Shown here one piece after another: positions 1 to 9,877 of a stretch of 64,000 nucleotides of DNA. The DNA lies in NCBI GenBank assembly GCA_030581615.1, contig JAKTTT010000002.1:496001-560000 (forward strand), in the 5' to 3' direction. The notes below the pieces were generated by a model. The model was given only the letters and a program-made list of their open reading frames with translations, was not told the DNA's origin and did not search any database. Source of the DNA: Alloascoidea africana (taxonomy: Eukaryota; Ascomycota; Alloascoideomycetes; Alloascoideales; Alloascoideaceae). Numbering within the stretch: position 1 is the stretch's first letter; each line of letters starts with the position of its first letter. A program made the translations under genes and the position numbers.

Positions 1-224
1 ATCTGGTTTATGTTCTGTGACAGCTTTTTGTTGGTTTGGGTTTTTGGATGCATAATTAAAGTTACGAGGTTTATTGTGAACAACCATGAGACGATGCACT
101 TTAAGACCTCTTTTTTGGGCCATTCAAAAACTGCAACCAGGTCAAAACTGGACATAATCTCATTGGATCTTACAGGTGGTGCAAGAAACCAACTATAATT
201 CACTCCATTCAGGGTTTAGGGTAG

Positions 225-232
225 TATAAAAG
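225..232 (+). promoter_or_regulatory. Probable TATA box of the lipase gene
   Basis: TATAAAAG lies about 140 bp upstream of the lipase ATG at 374, a usual distance for a yeast TATA element. Just before it (about 211-222) is GGGTTTAGGGT, which contains a TTAGGG core like Tbf1 sites. Nothing else gene-like was seen in bases 1-373; a 62-codon open frame at 10-198 has no recognisable features. Confidence 0.5.
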
Positions 233-373
233 TATGGATGTGCACGAAAATTTCCCTTTCCCTCTTTTTTCTTCTTTTTGAGACACTTGGAGTGATACCA
301 CATTGTTCCACCAACCCCGAACGAGACGAGGGAAGACCAGCTAAACCTTTAACACTATAAAGGAAAATACGAA

Positions 374-1615
374 ATGAAGTTGAGTTTCACATTCTCGTCA
401 ACAACGGCGCTTCTTCTTACTGCCGTTTCTTCTGTAGCTGCAGAGTCGTTTTTCGTATCTTCTCTGCCAGATGATGCCCAGCAGAAACTGTTGGACGGTC
501 TTTACTGGCACGCAAAGTTGAACAAGATCGGAAGTTGCGCTGCTGTAATAGACTATAGTGAAGAAGACTACACCCCTGGGTGCCCAGTTTACTGTGAGGA
601 CTCTGAGTTTGCAGGACTGGAATTGGTAGATACTCAACAACCAGAAGGAGAAGACTCTTTCGAGACATATGCCTCGACGTTGTACGACCACAAAAACAAG
701 ACAAAGATTGTTCTCTTTGTGGGGACCACGACGGAGAACAATGGCAAAGCGGATATCGACTTTGCACCAATCGAATACCAACCTCTTTCGGTTAACAAGA
801 GTCTTGTTGATGATTTTGAATGTGAGGGATGTCAGGTTCACCGTGGGTTTTACAAGACCTGGTCTCAGGACTGGGATTTTATTAATGAGAGTTATTCCAA
901 GATGGATAAGGAACACCCTGACTATTCAACAACCATTATCGGCCATTCTCTGGGCGCTGCGATCGCGCAGCTGGCTGCAATTGACTTTATATTGCTAGGG
1001 CATGACGTTTTTGTTTACGAAATAGGGTCCCCCCAGTTTGGCAACAAGGAGCTAATTTCGTATCTCGATACGCTAACAAAGACGAAAGATGCATTTGAAG
1101 CTATTCAGAAGGGTGAGTTACAAGGAAACATCCGTAGTGTTCATATTCACGACGAAGTTCCTGATCTTGTAAGCTTGGTCACGGACTATATTCATGGCGG
1201 TGTCCAGGTATACATTAGCAAACCAGAGGCCAATCCAAATGCGAGCGAGATTTTGGTCTGTGATCCATTCGCTTCAGAAGAGTGTGATGGGTTGAAGAAG
1301 CCATTTGAAGATTCGCCAAAGACTAATGGTACAAATCCTCATCTCACCTATTACATTGACCAAACATCTGGATGTCTCAACTCAAGTAACACCACCAACG
1401 ACACTGAGAGCTCGTCTTCTACTTCCTCGGACGCGAAAAAGACGCCTCTTCCTAGTAAATCGACCACCAGCTCCAAAGCCACCTCGAGTTCCAGTTCTAG
1501 CGCCAGCTCAAATGCCAGCTCTTCGGGCTCATCCAATAGCGGATCTGCCTTCTCTGCAAATGGAATTATGAAGTCATTTGCTTTACTTGTGGTGTCTGCC
1601 GGATTGTTTCTTTAA
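374..1615 (+). CDS. Secreted, probably GPI-anchored class 3 lipase
   Basis: A 413-residue class 3 (fungal Rhizomucor-type) lipase predicted to hydrolyse acylglycerols or related esters at the cell surface. The N-terminus (residues 1 to about 23) is a clear signal peptide ending near VAAES. The nucleophile elbow GHSLGAA is at about residues 190-196; candidates for the rest of the Ser-Asp-His triad are the Asp in HDEVPDLV and the His in NPHLTYY. Several N-glycosylation sequons are present. After the catalytic domain comes a Ser/Thr-rich stalk (about 340-390) and a hydrophobic C-terminus (SFALLVVSAGLFL) preceded by small residues, the pattern of a GPI-attachment signal, so a wall- or membrane-anchored enzyme is inferred. 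The ATG is preceded by an A-rich leader. Substrate is unknown. The family call is strong; the GPI call is moderate. Confidence 0.88.
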   Translation: MKLSFTFSSTTALLLTAVSSVAAESFFVSSLPDDAQQKLLDGLYWHAKLNKIGSCAAVIDYSEEDYTPGCPVYCEDSEFAGLELVDTQQPEGEDSFETYASTLYDHKNKTKIVLFVGTTTENNGKADIDFAPIEYQPLSVNKSLVDDFECEGCQVHRGFYKTWSQDWDFINESYSKMDKEHPDYSTTIIGHSLGAAIAQLAAIDFILLGHDVFVYEIGSPQFGNKELISYLDTLTKTKDAFEAIQKGELQGNIRSVHIHDEVPDLVSLVTDYIHGGVQVYISKPEANPNASEILVCDPFASEECDGLKKPFEDSPKTNGTNPHLTYYIDQTSGCLNSSNTTNDTESSSSTSSDAKKTPLPSKSTTSSKATSSSSSSASSNASSSGSSNSGSAFSANGIMKSFALLVVSAGLFL

Positions 1616-2252
1616 CTTGCTTCTTTGTTGTATTTATTTGTGTCAAGGAGTGAAAGACCACCTTTTAACAATGGCAAGCAACCACCAGAAATGGATGAGA
1701 ATTGGCTACAATTTCGAGATGTATAAATAGGTAGTATGGACATAGTCTCAAGCAGTTTATTTTCAATGTCGATAGAGCCCTCCTTGTTTTTTAAACTTCG
1801 AACTTAGGCTTCAAGGTTCAGCCTTTTGAAAACCGTTGGAGGATCCTTCCATTAGGAGCCAACTCTTTTCACGGCTTTGAACGAGTTCAAAAAGTGAAAA
1901 TAAGGGAAAGAAATATCTTGTCTTGAAACTCTTGGTTCCACTGCAAAAGCAGTTTCGTAGTTCTATCGGCTATGCCTGATTAGTCTTGGTCTAGGAGTGC
2001 ACACACCGCCGATAAAAGATTTTTTTCACTGGATATGACGGAAGTGGCTGCAAGCGGACACTTTGGGCTCTGCACAGGGCAGTTTTTCCGCATTTTGACT
2101 TTAACGGGTTGCGCTTAAACCTCAGGAGGTCCGCTAGAGGCTACGCACTTAACTCTCTCGCAGCGCTGGAAAGAGAGAAGAGTATGGGAGCAATATAATT
2201 GAATTGAATTGTCCCACATTCCGTGTGTCATGCATGATTGTGAAGGATACCC

Positions 2253-2258
2253 GATAAG
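2253..2258 (+). promoter_or_regulatory. GATAAG box upstream of the GATA factor gene
   Basis: A perfect GATAAG core, the standard target of fungal nitrogen-regulatory GATA factors. It is far from the ATG (about 1.8 kb), so function is uncertain. It gains some weight from the second copy at 3109 and from the nature of the downstream gene. Confidence 0.3.
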
Positions 2259-2730
2259 AGCAATACGACAGGCAATAAAGCCTCGGATAGGCTATCGTAC
2301 AGGTACCAGTGGGTGGAGGAAAGGGCTTGCTGGTCTGGATCGAGATCAGCGTGCGCTGGCGATTGGCGAGCGAGGCCCGGTCTTTGTTACACAATGGCGG
2401 CGATCAGGAGGGAGCGCGAGGTGGAGGAGGAATGAATGGCGGTGGTGGGCACATCCAAGTTCATGTTCAGGCTGAGATTGAGATTGAGACTGAGATTGAG
2501 CTTGGGGTGCGGACCATATAGCGCAATGCAACCGTAACGTCAAAGGCAAAGGCAAGGAAAGGGTTCTAAAGGCAGGATATGGCGAAGAGTCGTTCTGTGT
2601 TTGTGTTTCCCGGAGAGACACCTCAAAAATAGGGTGTGGTTTCAAACACAGAACTCCCAGGATGGATCGATCATGCTACAGCGCCAAAGCCAAAAGTGAA
2701 AAACACCAGCACAAGCACAAGCACAAGCTC

Positions 2731-2778
2731 AAAAATAAACATAAGAATAAAAATAAAAATAAAAATAAAAATAAAAAA
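2731..2778. repeat. AAAAAT-type simple repeat
   Basis: A tract of AAAAAT-like units, preceded at about 2705-2730 by a short CACAAG tandem. Read on the other strand it gives a meaningless poly-Phe/Leu frame. It is an AT-rich microsatellite in the GATA factor's upstream region. Confidence 0.85.
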
Positions 2779-3108
2779 CCAAAAAAGCCATTCTGTCTCA
2801 GAACACTCCCGTTGACTGCCGTATCGTCGCTCGTCATGCCATATCGATAGGTGCCGACTCCACAGTCACAGTCACAGCACTCGGCCCCACGGAGGACCAG
2901 AGTTCTTGTGGCCGTGGCCCTCGATCCGCGCCAGATGGGAGGGCCTGGTCCCAGGCCCTGGCGACGGATCAGAGCGTCCAGGCCGTGCCATCGGACCCAG
3001 ATGGAAAAGACGATACACGAAACACGAGGAAGGATAAAAGAGAAATGAGAGCGGCTAGACGCTTGCACGATTAGGCGCCAGAGACGACCCGGGTTCCAGC
3101 CGGGACCC

Positions 3109-3114
3109 GATAAG
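3109..3114 (+). promoter_or_regulatory. Second GATAAG box
   Basis: A second GATAAG core inside the GC-rich segment upstream of the GATA factor, about 935 bp before its ATG. In S. cerevisiae the GATA-factor genes cross-regulate each other through such sites; that it acts this way here is inferred. Confidence 0.4.
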
Positions 3115-3342
3115 GTGCGAGCCGCCGACTCTGCAGCCGCAGGTTCCGACGCACCCAGCAAAAATATCCCGAACGGGCAGGAGTGCTGCTGCGTCGTATA
3201 TTTTAATAGGGGCGCTGGCCCACGCATGGAAGCCTGCCAGAGCGAGGACCGGCGGCCAGCGCCCGAATCACCGCTGTGGGCCCCAACGGTCGGGCCCGTT
3301 TAGGCAGGAGGCCGGCCGGGGCTTTGTGCAGCCGCAGCAGCC

Positions 3343-3375
3343 GCCGGGTGCCCGGGCGGGTGCCCGGGCGGGTCC
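3343..3375. repeat. GC-rich tandem repeat with CCCGGG palindromes
   Basis: About two and a half copies of a 12-bp unit (GGGTGCCCGGGC) in the most GC-rich part of the window. It contains overlapping CCCGGG palindromes and at least four closely spaced GGG runs, so hairpin or G-quadruplex formation is possible. Confidence 0.7.
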
Positions 3376-3470
3376 CGGAGACATGCCTCTGCGCGCTTAA
3401 TTCTGGCGCGAGCCTCTCGCTTTTCGTCTGGTCTTGTTCTCCTTCTGGTAGAGGCATCTCTTTCCTCTTA

Positions 3471-3560
3471 TTGCTCCTGCTCTTGCCATTTCTTTCACTT
3501 TCACTTTCCCTTTTCTTTTCTCTTCTCTTCTCTTCTCTTCTCTTCTCTTCTTCTCTTATT
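3471..3560. repeat. Polypyrimidine (TCTTC)n tract
   Basis: A strongly strand-biased C/T tract with several TCTTC units, about 0.5 kb before the GATA factor ATG. Such tracts exclude nucleosomes and often lie near start sites of long-leader regulatory genes in yeasts. Confidence 0.7.
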
Positions 3561-4048
3561 TTCGTCCTCCACCGTTCCCCCCTTTCCCAGTGCCACAGAG
3601 TATTCCGTTCTTGCCTTGCCTTGCCTTCCCTTCCGGTCTCCTATTTCACCCATATCCTATTCCCTGGCCATATTGCCCACCACCTCTCCGCCTGCTATCC
3701 GGCGTGACCGCATCCAAAGAGAGAAATAAAAATCAACCTGTAATTAGTGTGATCTGCCCTTAGAATTGTTATACTTCTGTTGTAGCCAGTGAGTGACTCG
3801 ATCAAACAACACAAAAAAAGAGAGGAACGGCCCATCATTCATCAATTTTTGAGGCAAGCTAGCTTATTCTTCGTTGCATTCGCTGATTAATTGGCAACCG
3901 CCGTTACAATCCTATTTTCCACTTCAGTCAGTCAGCTACAAGTCAAAATAAAAAAGTCGAAAGTGATTATTTTTGTCATATTTTCTTTTTTGTTCTGTGC
4001 TGCGCTCTTTCCACCACTCGAGAATAATCATCCTCTTCAACATCTTAC

Positions 4049-6430
4049 ATGATGCTACAGACTCAACCATCTACAAATTTCACATTAATGGGCACAAGCA
4101 CACCAGAACCTTCGCCTGATCTCAAACCAAGCTCAGAACAAACCACATCTGAACCCCCCAAACTCTCAAGTTTAAAACCAGATTCAAACACAAAGACCCA
4201 TACTCCTGTTATTACCACGACTCCTGCTTCAACACAAACCGAATCTGAAACTGCAGTACTAACTCATCAACAGAATAATGTCCAGCCCAAAATAGACCTC
4301 AAGGGTACTCCCCCACAGACTCCAGCCCTGCCGCCGGTGCAAGAGGATCAAATTCAAACAGACGATAAACCTCAGGGCGAAAAGGATAGCTCGACAAAAT
4401 CAAAATCCCCTAGAACAAGCTCAAATACAACCAAAATTTCACCATCCGCTTCAGCATCAGGCGACTCTGCTGTCCCTGTGTGCAAGAATTGCGAAACATC
4501 GACAACTCCCCTTTGGAGGAGAGACGACAATGGGAACGTGCTTTGCAATGCCTGTGGACTATTTCTAAAACTACATGGCCGACCACGACCGATCAGCTTA
4601 AAAACTGATTGCATCAAGAGTAGGAATAGAGTTAAGCACCATCACAATCACCCAACAGAGAAAGAGAGGAGGCGGCAGCAACAGCAACAGGATCAGACAA
4701 GGGCAGAAATGAACCCCAGCATTTCTTTAGAAGAGGCTTCGAGGCTAATTACGGTAGTTGACGCTGGAGTGGTCCCTTCTAGAAGGAAACGAGATGGCCA
4801 AACATTACACTTTGCCCAAAACCCCCAGATGCAATCGTTTGTTGCTGTGAACCGATCGACTATTCAGCCCCAGCCCCAGTCCCAGTCTCAGGCCCAGTCT
4901 CAACCTCAGCCTCAGCCTCAGCTCCAGCCTCAACCCCAGCCACACCTCCAACATATACCTGTTCCAGGAAGCATTTTGGGCATACCCAATGTTGGCACTA
5001 TTGTGCGAGCGGCCCAACCTAACGGGATTTTAGAGTGCGGCAACTCGATGATTATAAACGCGATGAACCCTCCAATTCAACTCCAACCTTCTCCTAATGT
5101 CCAACCAGTTCAAAACGGAATGGGCGATCACTCTCTAAATGCATTGTCCTGGGCTGTTCAAGTTCAACAGCAACGACAGCTTACCGCTTCTCCACACGTC
5201 CAGATCCCGCAAGGGTTACAACAGCATTCTCCACCGGGCACCGCTGGCTTCAAAACCGCGCCGGGGCTGGTTCGCATCACATCTCCGTTGATGATCAGTG
5301 GATCTAATCAACCAGAGCAGGGTTCAGCAAATACCGCTCCACCGTCGTCGTCCCCAGCTCCGGCTCCGGCTCCCGTTCCTGTTACCGCCACGTCGATTCC
5401 CTTCCATGTTGCAATCAGTGCTCCCCAATCTATGGCCGCATGCTCCCCAGCAATTTCCCTTTCAAACTCTCCTGCCCTGCTACCCTTTTCCAACAACAAT
5501 AGCGGACACGCTGCTGGGCTCCATGGCCTCTCGAGTCCCTCTTTTGGACCACAATATAGCCTTACAAATCCATGCGCTTTCAACCTGGATAACAGCAACA
5601 AGGACAAAGGAAGACATTCTCCAATCCAGGGTCAGTCTCGATCTCAAGGTCAAGAACAGCCCCAGAGCCTGTCTCAACCCATGCCCAATGCTTCCTCAAC
5701 CAAGCTACCACCAATTGAGTCGGTAAAGTCTACAAACAGCGTTAGCGTTGCTTCACAGCCGATCATGCACTCAGATAAAGAGCTTATCCAGCAGCTGAAA
5801 ACACGAATTTCGGAATTGGAGCTGGTACATGACTTGTACAGGACAAAGATCACCGAGCTTGAAGCGTTAGAGGCCGCAGCAAGGAAGCGCGAGTACGTAA
5901 TGAGAAGGAAACTCGATGAGTATCAGCTGCTTCCCAAAGAGCTCCAACTGCAGTATAACTCCTCGAATTTTACAGGTAGAAGCGAATCGAACAGTTATGA
6001 CGAGCGAATAATCCTAGGATCAAATGCAAAGAAGGAGATTGAGAGACCGGGACCAACCCAACGACCATCTTCAACATCTTCGCCAGTACCAGAAAAATCC
6101 GAGAGTCCTAAAATTCGAAACATACTGAATAACCCACTTCCTTCAATATCCCAGAGTTTGGCAAACATCGATAAAAGGTTGACACCTCCTCCTCCAGATT
6201 CTTTCTCTTCACCATCACTTCCAAATTCAACAACCTCTATACCGGCAATAGCGTTGCCTCCAACCACAAAAAGCAAGCTGAAGTTTACCTTACCCAGCAT
6301 TGCAAATGCAGGAAGTTCGGGTCCTCCTTTAGTAAGAAGAAGAAGATCAAGCGTTGGAGGCTATGAAAGCTCTCGTGATCAATTTCGAAAAGATTTTGAT
6401 TTTATTCTTAAGAAACCACGATTAGAATGA
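4049..6430 (+). CDS. GATA-type zinc-finger transcription factor (Gzf3/Dal80-like)
   Basis: A 793-residue sequence-specific regulator, probably of nitrogen-source genes. One GATA finger starts at residue 145 with the arrangement CxxC-17 residues-CxxC (Cys 145, 148, 166, 169), followed by the basic tail around [13 protein letters not shown]. Around it are long Ser/Pro/Gln-rich low-complexity stretches, including a Gln-Pro/Gln-Ser repeat near residues 272-300. A heptad-like coiled coil lies at about 578-632 (starting [16 protein letters not shown]), and a basic run RRRRSS lies near the C-terminus. A single finger plus a C-terminal coiled coil is the layout of the repressors Dal80 and Gzf3 rather than of Gln3. 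The protein is longer than S. cerevisiae Gzf3 (551 residues), the extra length being low complexity. Two ATGs stand in tandem; the first is taken. Activator or repressor role is not shown by sequence. Confidence 0.88.
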   Translation: MMLQTQPSTNFTLMGTSTPEPSPDLKPSSEQTTSEPPKLSSLKPDSNTKTHTPVITTTPASTQTESETAVLTHQQNNVQPKIDLKGTPPQTPALPPVQEDQIQTDDKPQGEKDSSTKSKSPRTSSNTTKISPSASASGDSAVPVCKNCETSTTPLWRRDDNGNVLCNACGLFLKLHGRPRPISLKTDCIKSRNRVKHHHNHPTEKERRRQQQQQDQTRAEMNPSISLEEASRLITVVDAGVVPSRRKRDGQTLHFAQNPQMQSFVAVNRSTIQPQPQSQSQAQSQPQPQPQLQPQPQPHLQHIPVPGSILGIPNVGTIVRAAQPNGILECGNSMIINAMNPPIQLQPSPNVQPVQNGMGDHSLNALSWAVQVQQQRQLTASPHVQIPQGLQQHSPPGTAGFKTAPGLVRITSPLMISGSNQPEQGSANTAPPSSSPAPAPAPVPVTATSIPFHVAISAPQSMAACSPAISLSNSPALLPFSNNNSGHAAGLHGLSSPSFGPQYSLTNPCAFNLDNSNKDKGRHSPIQGQSRSQGQEQPQSLSQPMPNASSTKLPPIESVKSTNSVSVASQPIMHSDKELIQQLKTRISELELVHDLYRTKITELEALEAAARKREYVMRRKLDEYQLLPKELQLQYNSSNFTGRSESNSYDERIILGSNAKKEIERPGPTQRPSSTSSPVPEKSESPKIRNILNNPLPSISQSLANIDKRLTPPPPDSFSSPSLPNSTTSIPAIALPPTTKSKLKFTLPSIANAGSSGPPLVRRRRSSVGGYESSRDQFRKDFDFILKKPRLE

Positions 6431-7144
6431 ATGTTTTTTTTTTTTTATCTCTCACGCCTTACTATTAAAACTCCCCTATATTTATATCAAATACAACCAG
6501 AATGATAAAATGTGGTTACAACAATGCACATAAACACCAAAAACGACAAGACTACGATATGACCGCCCATTAATCTTACGACCTATATTCTGTTTTTTTT
6601 TTATCTGTATCCTTTGCCACTTTTTCCGTTGTAATCTTTTTCATGCTTTTATAGAATGTTTCATTGTTCATCATTTAAATAAAGTCAGTAAAGTTATTCT
6701 TTTGAAATCACAAACACAAAGTACCCCCAAGAAAAACACAAAACACCCATACGCCTCCCCTGAAATCTCAACCCCGGGCGGAATTTGTCCAGTCAAAAAG
6801 GTTCCGATGCGTCTTGACGCACTCCGATATTGATACTGGTGATCTCTTTCTTTCCCTTCTCACTCTTTTTTTTTTTTCTTTTTCTTTTCTTTTCCCTTTA
6901 GAACGGATGCGCAGAAGGAAAGAGAAAAGAATAACGGGAAAGATACCCATAGTCTAGTACTCCAACACTTCCTTATCATCATCACACATCTCACCTTTCG
7001 TTTATTTTTTTGTGCATTTATTTATTTTTCATTTTTTTTTTACCTTTTCGTTTTCGTTTGGCGTTTTTTTCGTTGTTTCTTGGGGGGTCCGAATTGTCTT
7101 TTTGGAGAACTAGTGCAAAAGTGACACCACGATTCGTTACAGCC
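6431..7144. other. Intergenic region between the GATA factor and ATM1
   Basis: About 0.7 kb of AT-rich sequence with poly-T and polypyrimidine runs (6840-6900, 7000-7080), holding the GATA factor 3' end and the ATM1 promoter. The ATM1 frame is open 135 bases upstream to a TTG at 7010, but no ATG is present there, so this part is treated as leader. Confidence 0.6.
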
Positions 7145-9673
7145 ATGTCAGGACTGAGACGGGTTCCCGTCCCCATTTTGACAAGCAGCAGAGTCGGAGT
7201 CTTTGGTTCTGGCTCTGGCTCTGCATCTGTCTGTTTGGGCGGCTCCGGTATAATAGCTTCACCAATAACGTTTTCGCTTTCATCGCAGCAGGTACAGATG
7301 ATGCAAACTCAAACACCAATAGCGCTAGCGTCAAATCAACAGCGGAATTTTTCAAATAGCATAACGGGCACACAACAGTGGACCGTGTTGGGCTCAACGG
7401 GCATAGGAAATGGCAAGAGGAGGAAACCCGCGAGCCCTTACGGTAATCTGCACACGGAAATCAAATATCAGAAAGAATACCCCTTAACGTTCCCTTTGAC
7501 TATTCGCTCGGCTCCGGAAAGCTCGTCCCATGTGATCAACGGGCACTGGTTAAAAGACCGGGTAGTTATGAGGACGTTTAGCAGCAGCGGCTATGGTGGT
7601 GGTGGCGGCGGTGACTTTAGTCCGGTCTCGGGAAACACTAGAAGGGAAGGTTCAGGTTCCAATACCATAACACTGGCATCTTCAAGCGCCCCATCAATAT
7701 GGACCCGTAAGCAAACCCCAAACCTTCGGTTTTTCTCATCCCGAGTGAAAGACCTGGGCTTCCCGGGACTGAGAAAGAAAAAAGCACCCCCGCGTGTCGT
7801 CCCATCTACCGCCCTTCGGACCGAGCATCAGAACCAACCACATGAAATCGTTACCGAAATGCTCAAGTATCTTTGGCCCAAGGGCGAGAATTCCGCAAAA
7901 TTTAGGGTACTATTGGCCTTGGGACTTCTCTTCAGCTCCAAATTGCTTAATGTTCAAGTACCATTCTACTTCAAATCAATTGTTGATGAGATGAATATCG
8001 ACTGGATCAGCGCAACAGGCACCATGACGACAACCATAATGGCCATGATTTTGGCATACGGATGGGCAAGATTTGGGTCTGTTCTTTTTGGAGAATTGAG
8101 AAATGCAATATTTGCAACAGTTGCTCAAAGCGCTATTCGCAAAGTTGCAGAAAATGTGTTTAGCCACATGCTTCATTTGGACATGGACTTTCATCTCTCG
8201 AGACAAACTGGTGGACTCACACGGGCTATTGACCGTGGTACCAAAGGTATTGCCTATGTAATGACAGCTCTGATTTTCCATATTTTGCCCATCACTTTTG
8301 AACTTAGTGTTGTGTGTGGAATTTTAACATACAACTACGGATTTAAATTCACAGCAGTTACTCTTGTTACAATGTGGGCTTATGCAATTTTCACAATGCG
8401 AACCACCGCTTGGAGAACAAATTTCAGAAGACGTGCGAATAACGCAGATAACGAGTCCGCTAGCGTTGCGCTGGATTCACTGATTAACTACGAATCTGTA
8501 AAGTTTTTCAACAATGAGAGTCACCAGGTGCAAAAGTATGGGGAGGCATTGAAGGAATACCAAGACGCAAGCATCAAAGTCGCAACCTCTCTTGCTTTCC
8601 TCAATTCGGGTCAAAATCTGATTTTTACAACTGCTTTAACCTCAATGATGTATATGGCTTGTGAAGGAGTTTCAAACGGTTCTCTAACAGTTGGTGATTT
8701 GGTCCTGATAAACCAACTCATTTTCCAACTTTCCGTCCCGTTAAACTTTTTGGGATCGGTTTATCGTGAACTGAAGCAATCTTTCCTCGACATGGAGACA
8801 ATGTTTAACTTGAAGAAAGTACAGGTTCGAATCCACGATATTCCCGATGCTCCTCCATTACAGGTTAAAGAGGGTGAAATACGATTCGAGAATGTTTCCT
8901 TTTGGTATCATCCAGACCGACCAATCTTGAAAAATTGCTCTTTTGTCATTCCTGCAGGAGAAAAAGTTGCAATTGTGGGACCTAGTGGATCCGGAAAGTC
9001 AACAATTTTAAAATTGCTCATGCGATTTTATGAACCACAGAGTGGCAAGATTTATGTGGATGGACAGGATATAAGCACTGTTTCTCAAGACACATTAAGA
9101 AGAGCTATTGGCGTGGTGCCACAGGAAACACCACTATTCAACGACACAATCTTAGAAAATATTAGATATGGTAGACTGGATGCTAGCGATGAGGAGGTGC
9201 TAACAGTGATCAGGAAGACAAGGCTCGATAAGCTTATCAGATATCTACCAGACGGCGTAAACACCGTGGTTGGAGAACGTGGAATGATGATATCTGGAGG
9301 AGAGAGGCAAAGACTAGCAATATGTCGACTTCTTTTGAAAAAAGCACCAATAATGTTCTTCGATGAAGCTACAAGTGCCTTGGATACACAAACTGAACAG
9401 TCCATTCTTCGTTCTATCAAAAGCAATTTCAAAAAGGCAAACTATACAAATGTCTACATTGCACACCGTCTGAGAACAATAGCAGATGCAGATAAAATCA
9501 TCGTGCTAAGAAATGGACGTGTTTGGGAAGAAGGAACCCACCAAGAGTTGTTGGCCGAAAAGTCTAGCGTATATGGCAGATTGTGGCAAGTCCAGGAAAG
9601 CCTGGATCTCAGTGAGCTTTCTGAACAAGAGGAGGCAGAGATTGAGGAGAAGGCTCTTAAGGATGACCAGTAG
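7145..9673 (+). CDS. ATM1: Mitochondrial ABC transporter ATM1
   Basis: Half-size ABC exporter of the inner mitochondrial membrane (ABCB7/Atm1 family). It exports a glutathione-linked sulfur compound needed for cytosolic iron-sulfur protein assembly. The 842-residue protein has a membrane domain with several hydrophobic spans (about residues 250-550) and then a nucleotide-binding domain: Walker [10 protein letters not shown] (about 612), signature [11 protein letters not shown], Walker [13 protein letters not shown], and the switch His in IAHRL. The block from the signature to the switch matches S. cerevisiae Atm1 almost word for word. The first ATG of the frame at 7145 is used. The N-terminal extension before the membrane domain is about 240 residues, rich in Ser, Gly, Gln and Arg with few acidic residues at the start. 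This is longer than in S. cerevisiae (690 residues in all) and suits a presequence plus matrix linker. Confidence 0.96.
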   Translation: MSGLRRVPVPILTSSRVGVFGSGSGSASVCLGGSGIIASPITFSLSSQQVQMMQTQTPIALASNQQRNFSNSITGTQQWTVLGSTGIGNGKRRKPASPYGNLHTEIKYQKEYPLTFPLTIRSAPESSSHVINGHWLKDRVVMRTFSSSGYGGGGGGDFSPVSGNTRREGSGSNTITLASSSAPSIWTRKQTPNLRFFSSRVKDLGFPGLRKKKAPPRVVPSTALRTEHQNQPHEIVTEMLKYLWPKGENSAKFRVLLALGLLFSSKLLNVQVPFYFKSIVDEMNIDWISATGTMTTTIMAMILAYGWARFGSVLFGELRNAIFATVAQSAIRKVAENVFSHMLHLDMDFHLSRQTGGLTRAIDRGTKGIAYVMTALIFHILPITFELSVVCGILTYNYGFKFTAVTLVTMWAYAIFTMRTTAWRTNFRRRANNADNESASVALDSLINYESVKFFNNESHQVQKYGEALKEYQDASIKVATSLAFLNSGQNLIFTTALTSMMYMACEGVSNGSLTVGDLVLINQLIFQLSVPLNFLGSVYRELKQSFLDMETMFNLKKVQVRIHDIPDAPPLQVKEGEIRFENVSFWYHPDRPILKNCSFVIPAGEKVAIVGPSGSGKSTILKLLMRFYEPQSGKIYVDGQDISTVSQDTLRRAIGVVPQETPLFNDTILENIRYGRLDASDEEVLTVIRKTRLDKLIRYLPDGVNTVVGERGMMISGGERQRLAICRLLLKKAPIMFFDEATSALDTQTEQSILRSIKSNFKKANYTNVYIAHRLRTIADADKIIVLRNGRVWEEGTHQELLAEKSSVYGRLWQVQESLDLSELSEQEEAEIEEKALKDDQ

Positions 9674-9877
9674 CTGGACTTTGTAGCACTTTTTATAACC
9701 GTATATTCAAAAACTTATGCGTACGTTTTCATAGAGCCAACTGGACTCTAAAACATTATAGGAACATTTAATGGTCATTTTCATAGCGTTTTTCTTTATC
9801 AAACACCAAAAAGTAGGATGTAATATATGTGTATGACCCGATCTATTTACATATTAAGCCAGAAAAGGGAACATTTA

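Larger units (their letters stand above)
1616..4048. other. Long intergenic/regulatory region upstream of the GATA factor
   Basis: About 2.4 kb with no supportable gene. Composition changes sharply. The first part is ordinary, about 2,860-3,420 is strikingly GC-rich, and 3,430-3,660 is a pyrimidine-rich tract typical of a strong yeast promoter or 5' leader. GATAAG motifs at 2253 and 3109 suit control by GATA factors. Open frames here, such as a 183-codon one on the minus strand at 2676-3227, are products of simple repeats and GC-rich sequence. Confidence 0.6.

Noticed and set aside
398-916. 172-codon frame antisense to the lipase gene
   Set aside because: Shadow of the lipase coding sequence; no independent features.
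2676-3227. 183-codon minus-strand frame
   Set aside because: Half is a Phe/Leu run from the AAAAAT repeat and the rest is GC-rich sequence without family features.
7010-7144. ATM1 starting at a TTG upstream, with a hydrophobic leader
   Set aside because: TTG starts are not expected in yeast nuclear genes; the hydrophobic run comes from poly-T promoter sequence, and the first ATG is at 7145.
8824-8834. tRNA B-box-like sequence GGTTCGAATCC
   Set aside because: It lies inside the conserved ATM1 coding region and no A box or cloverleaf surrounds it.
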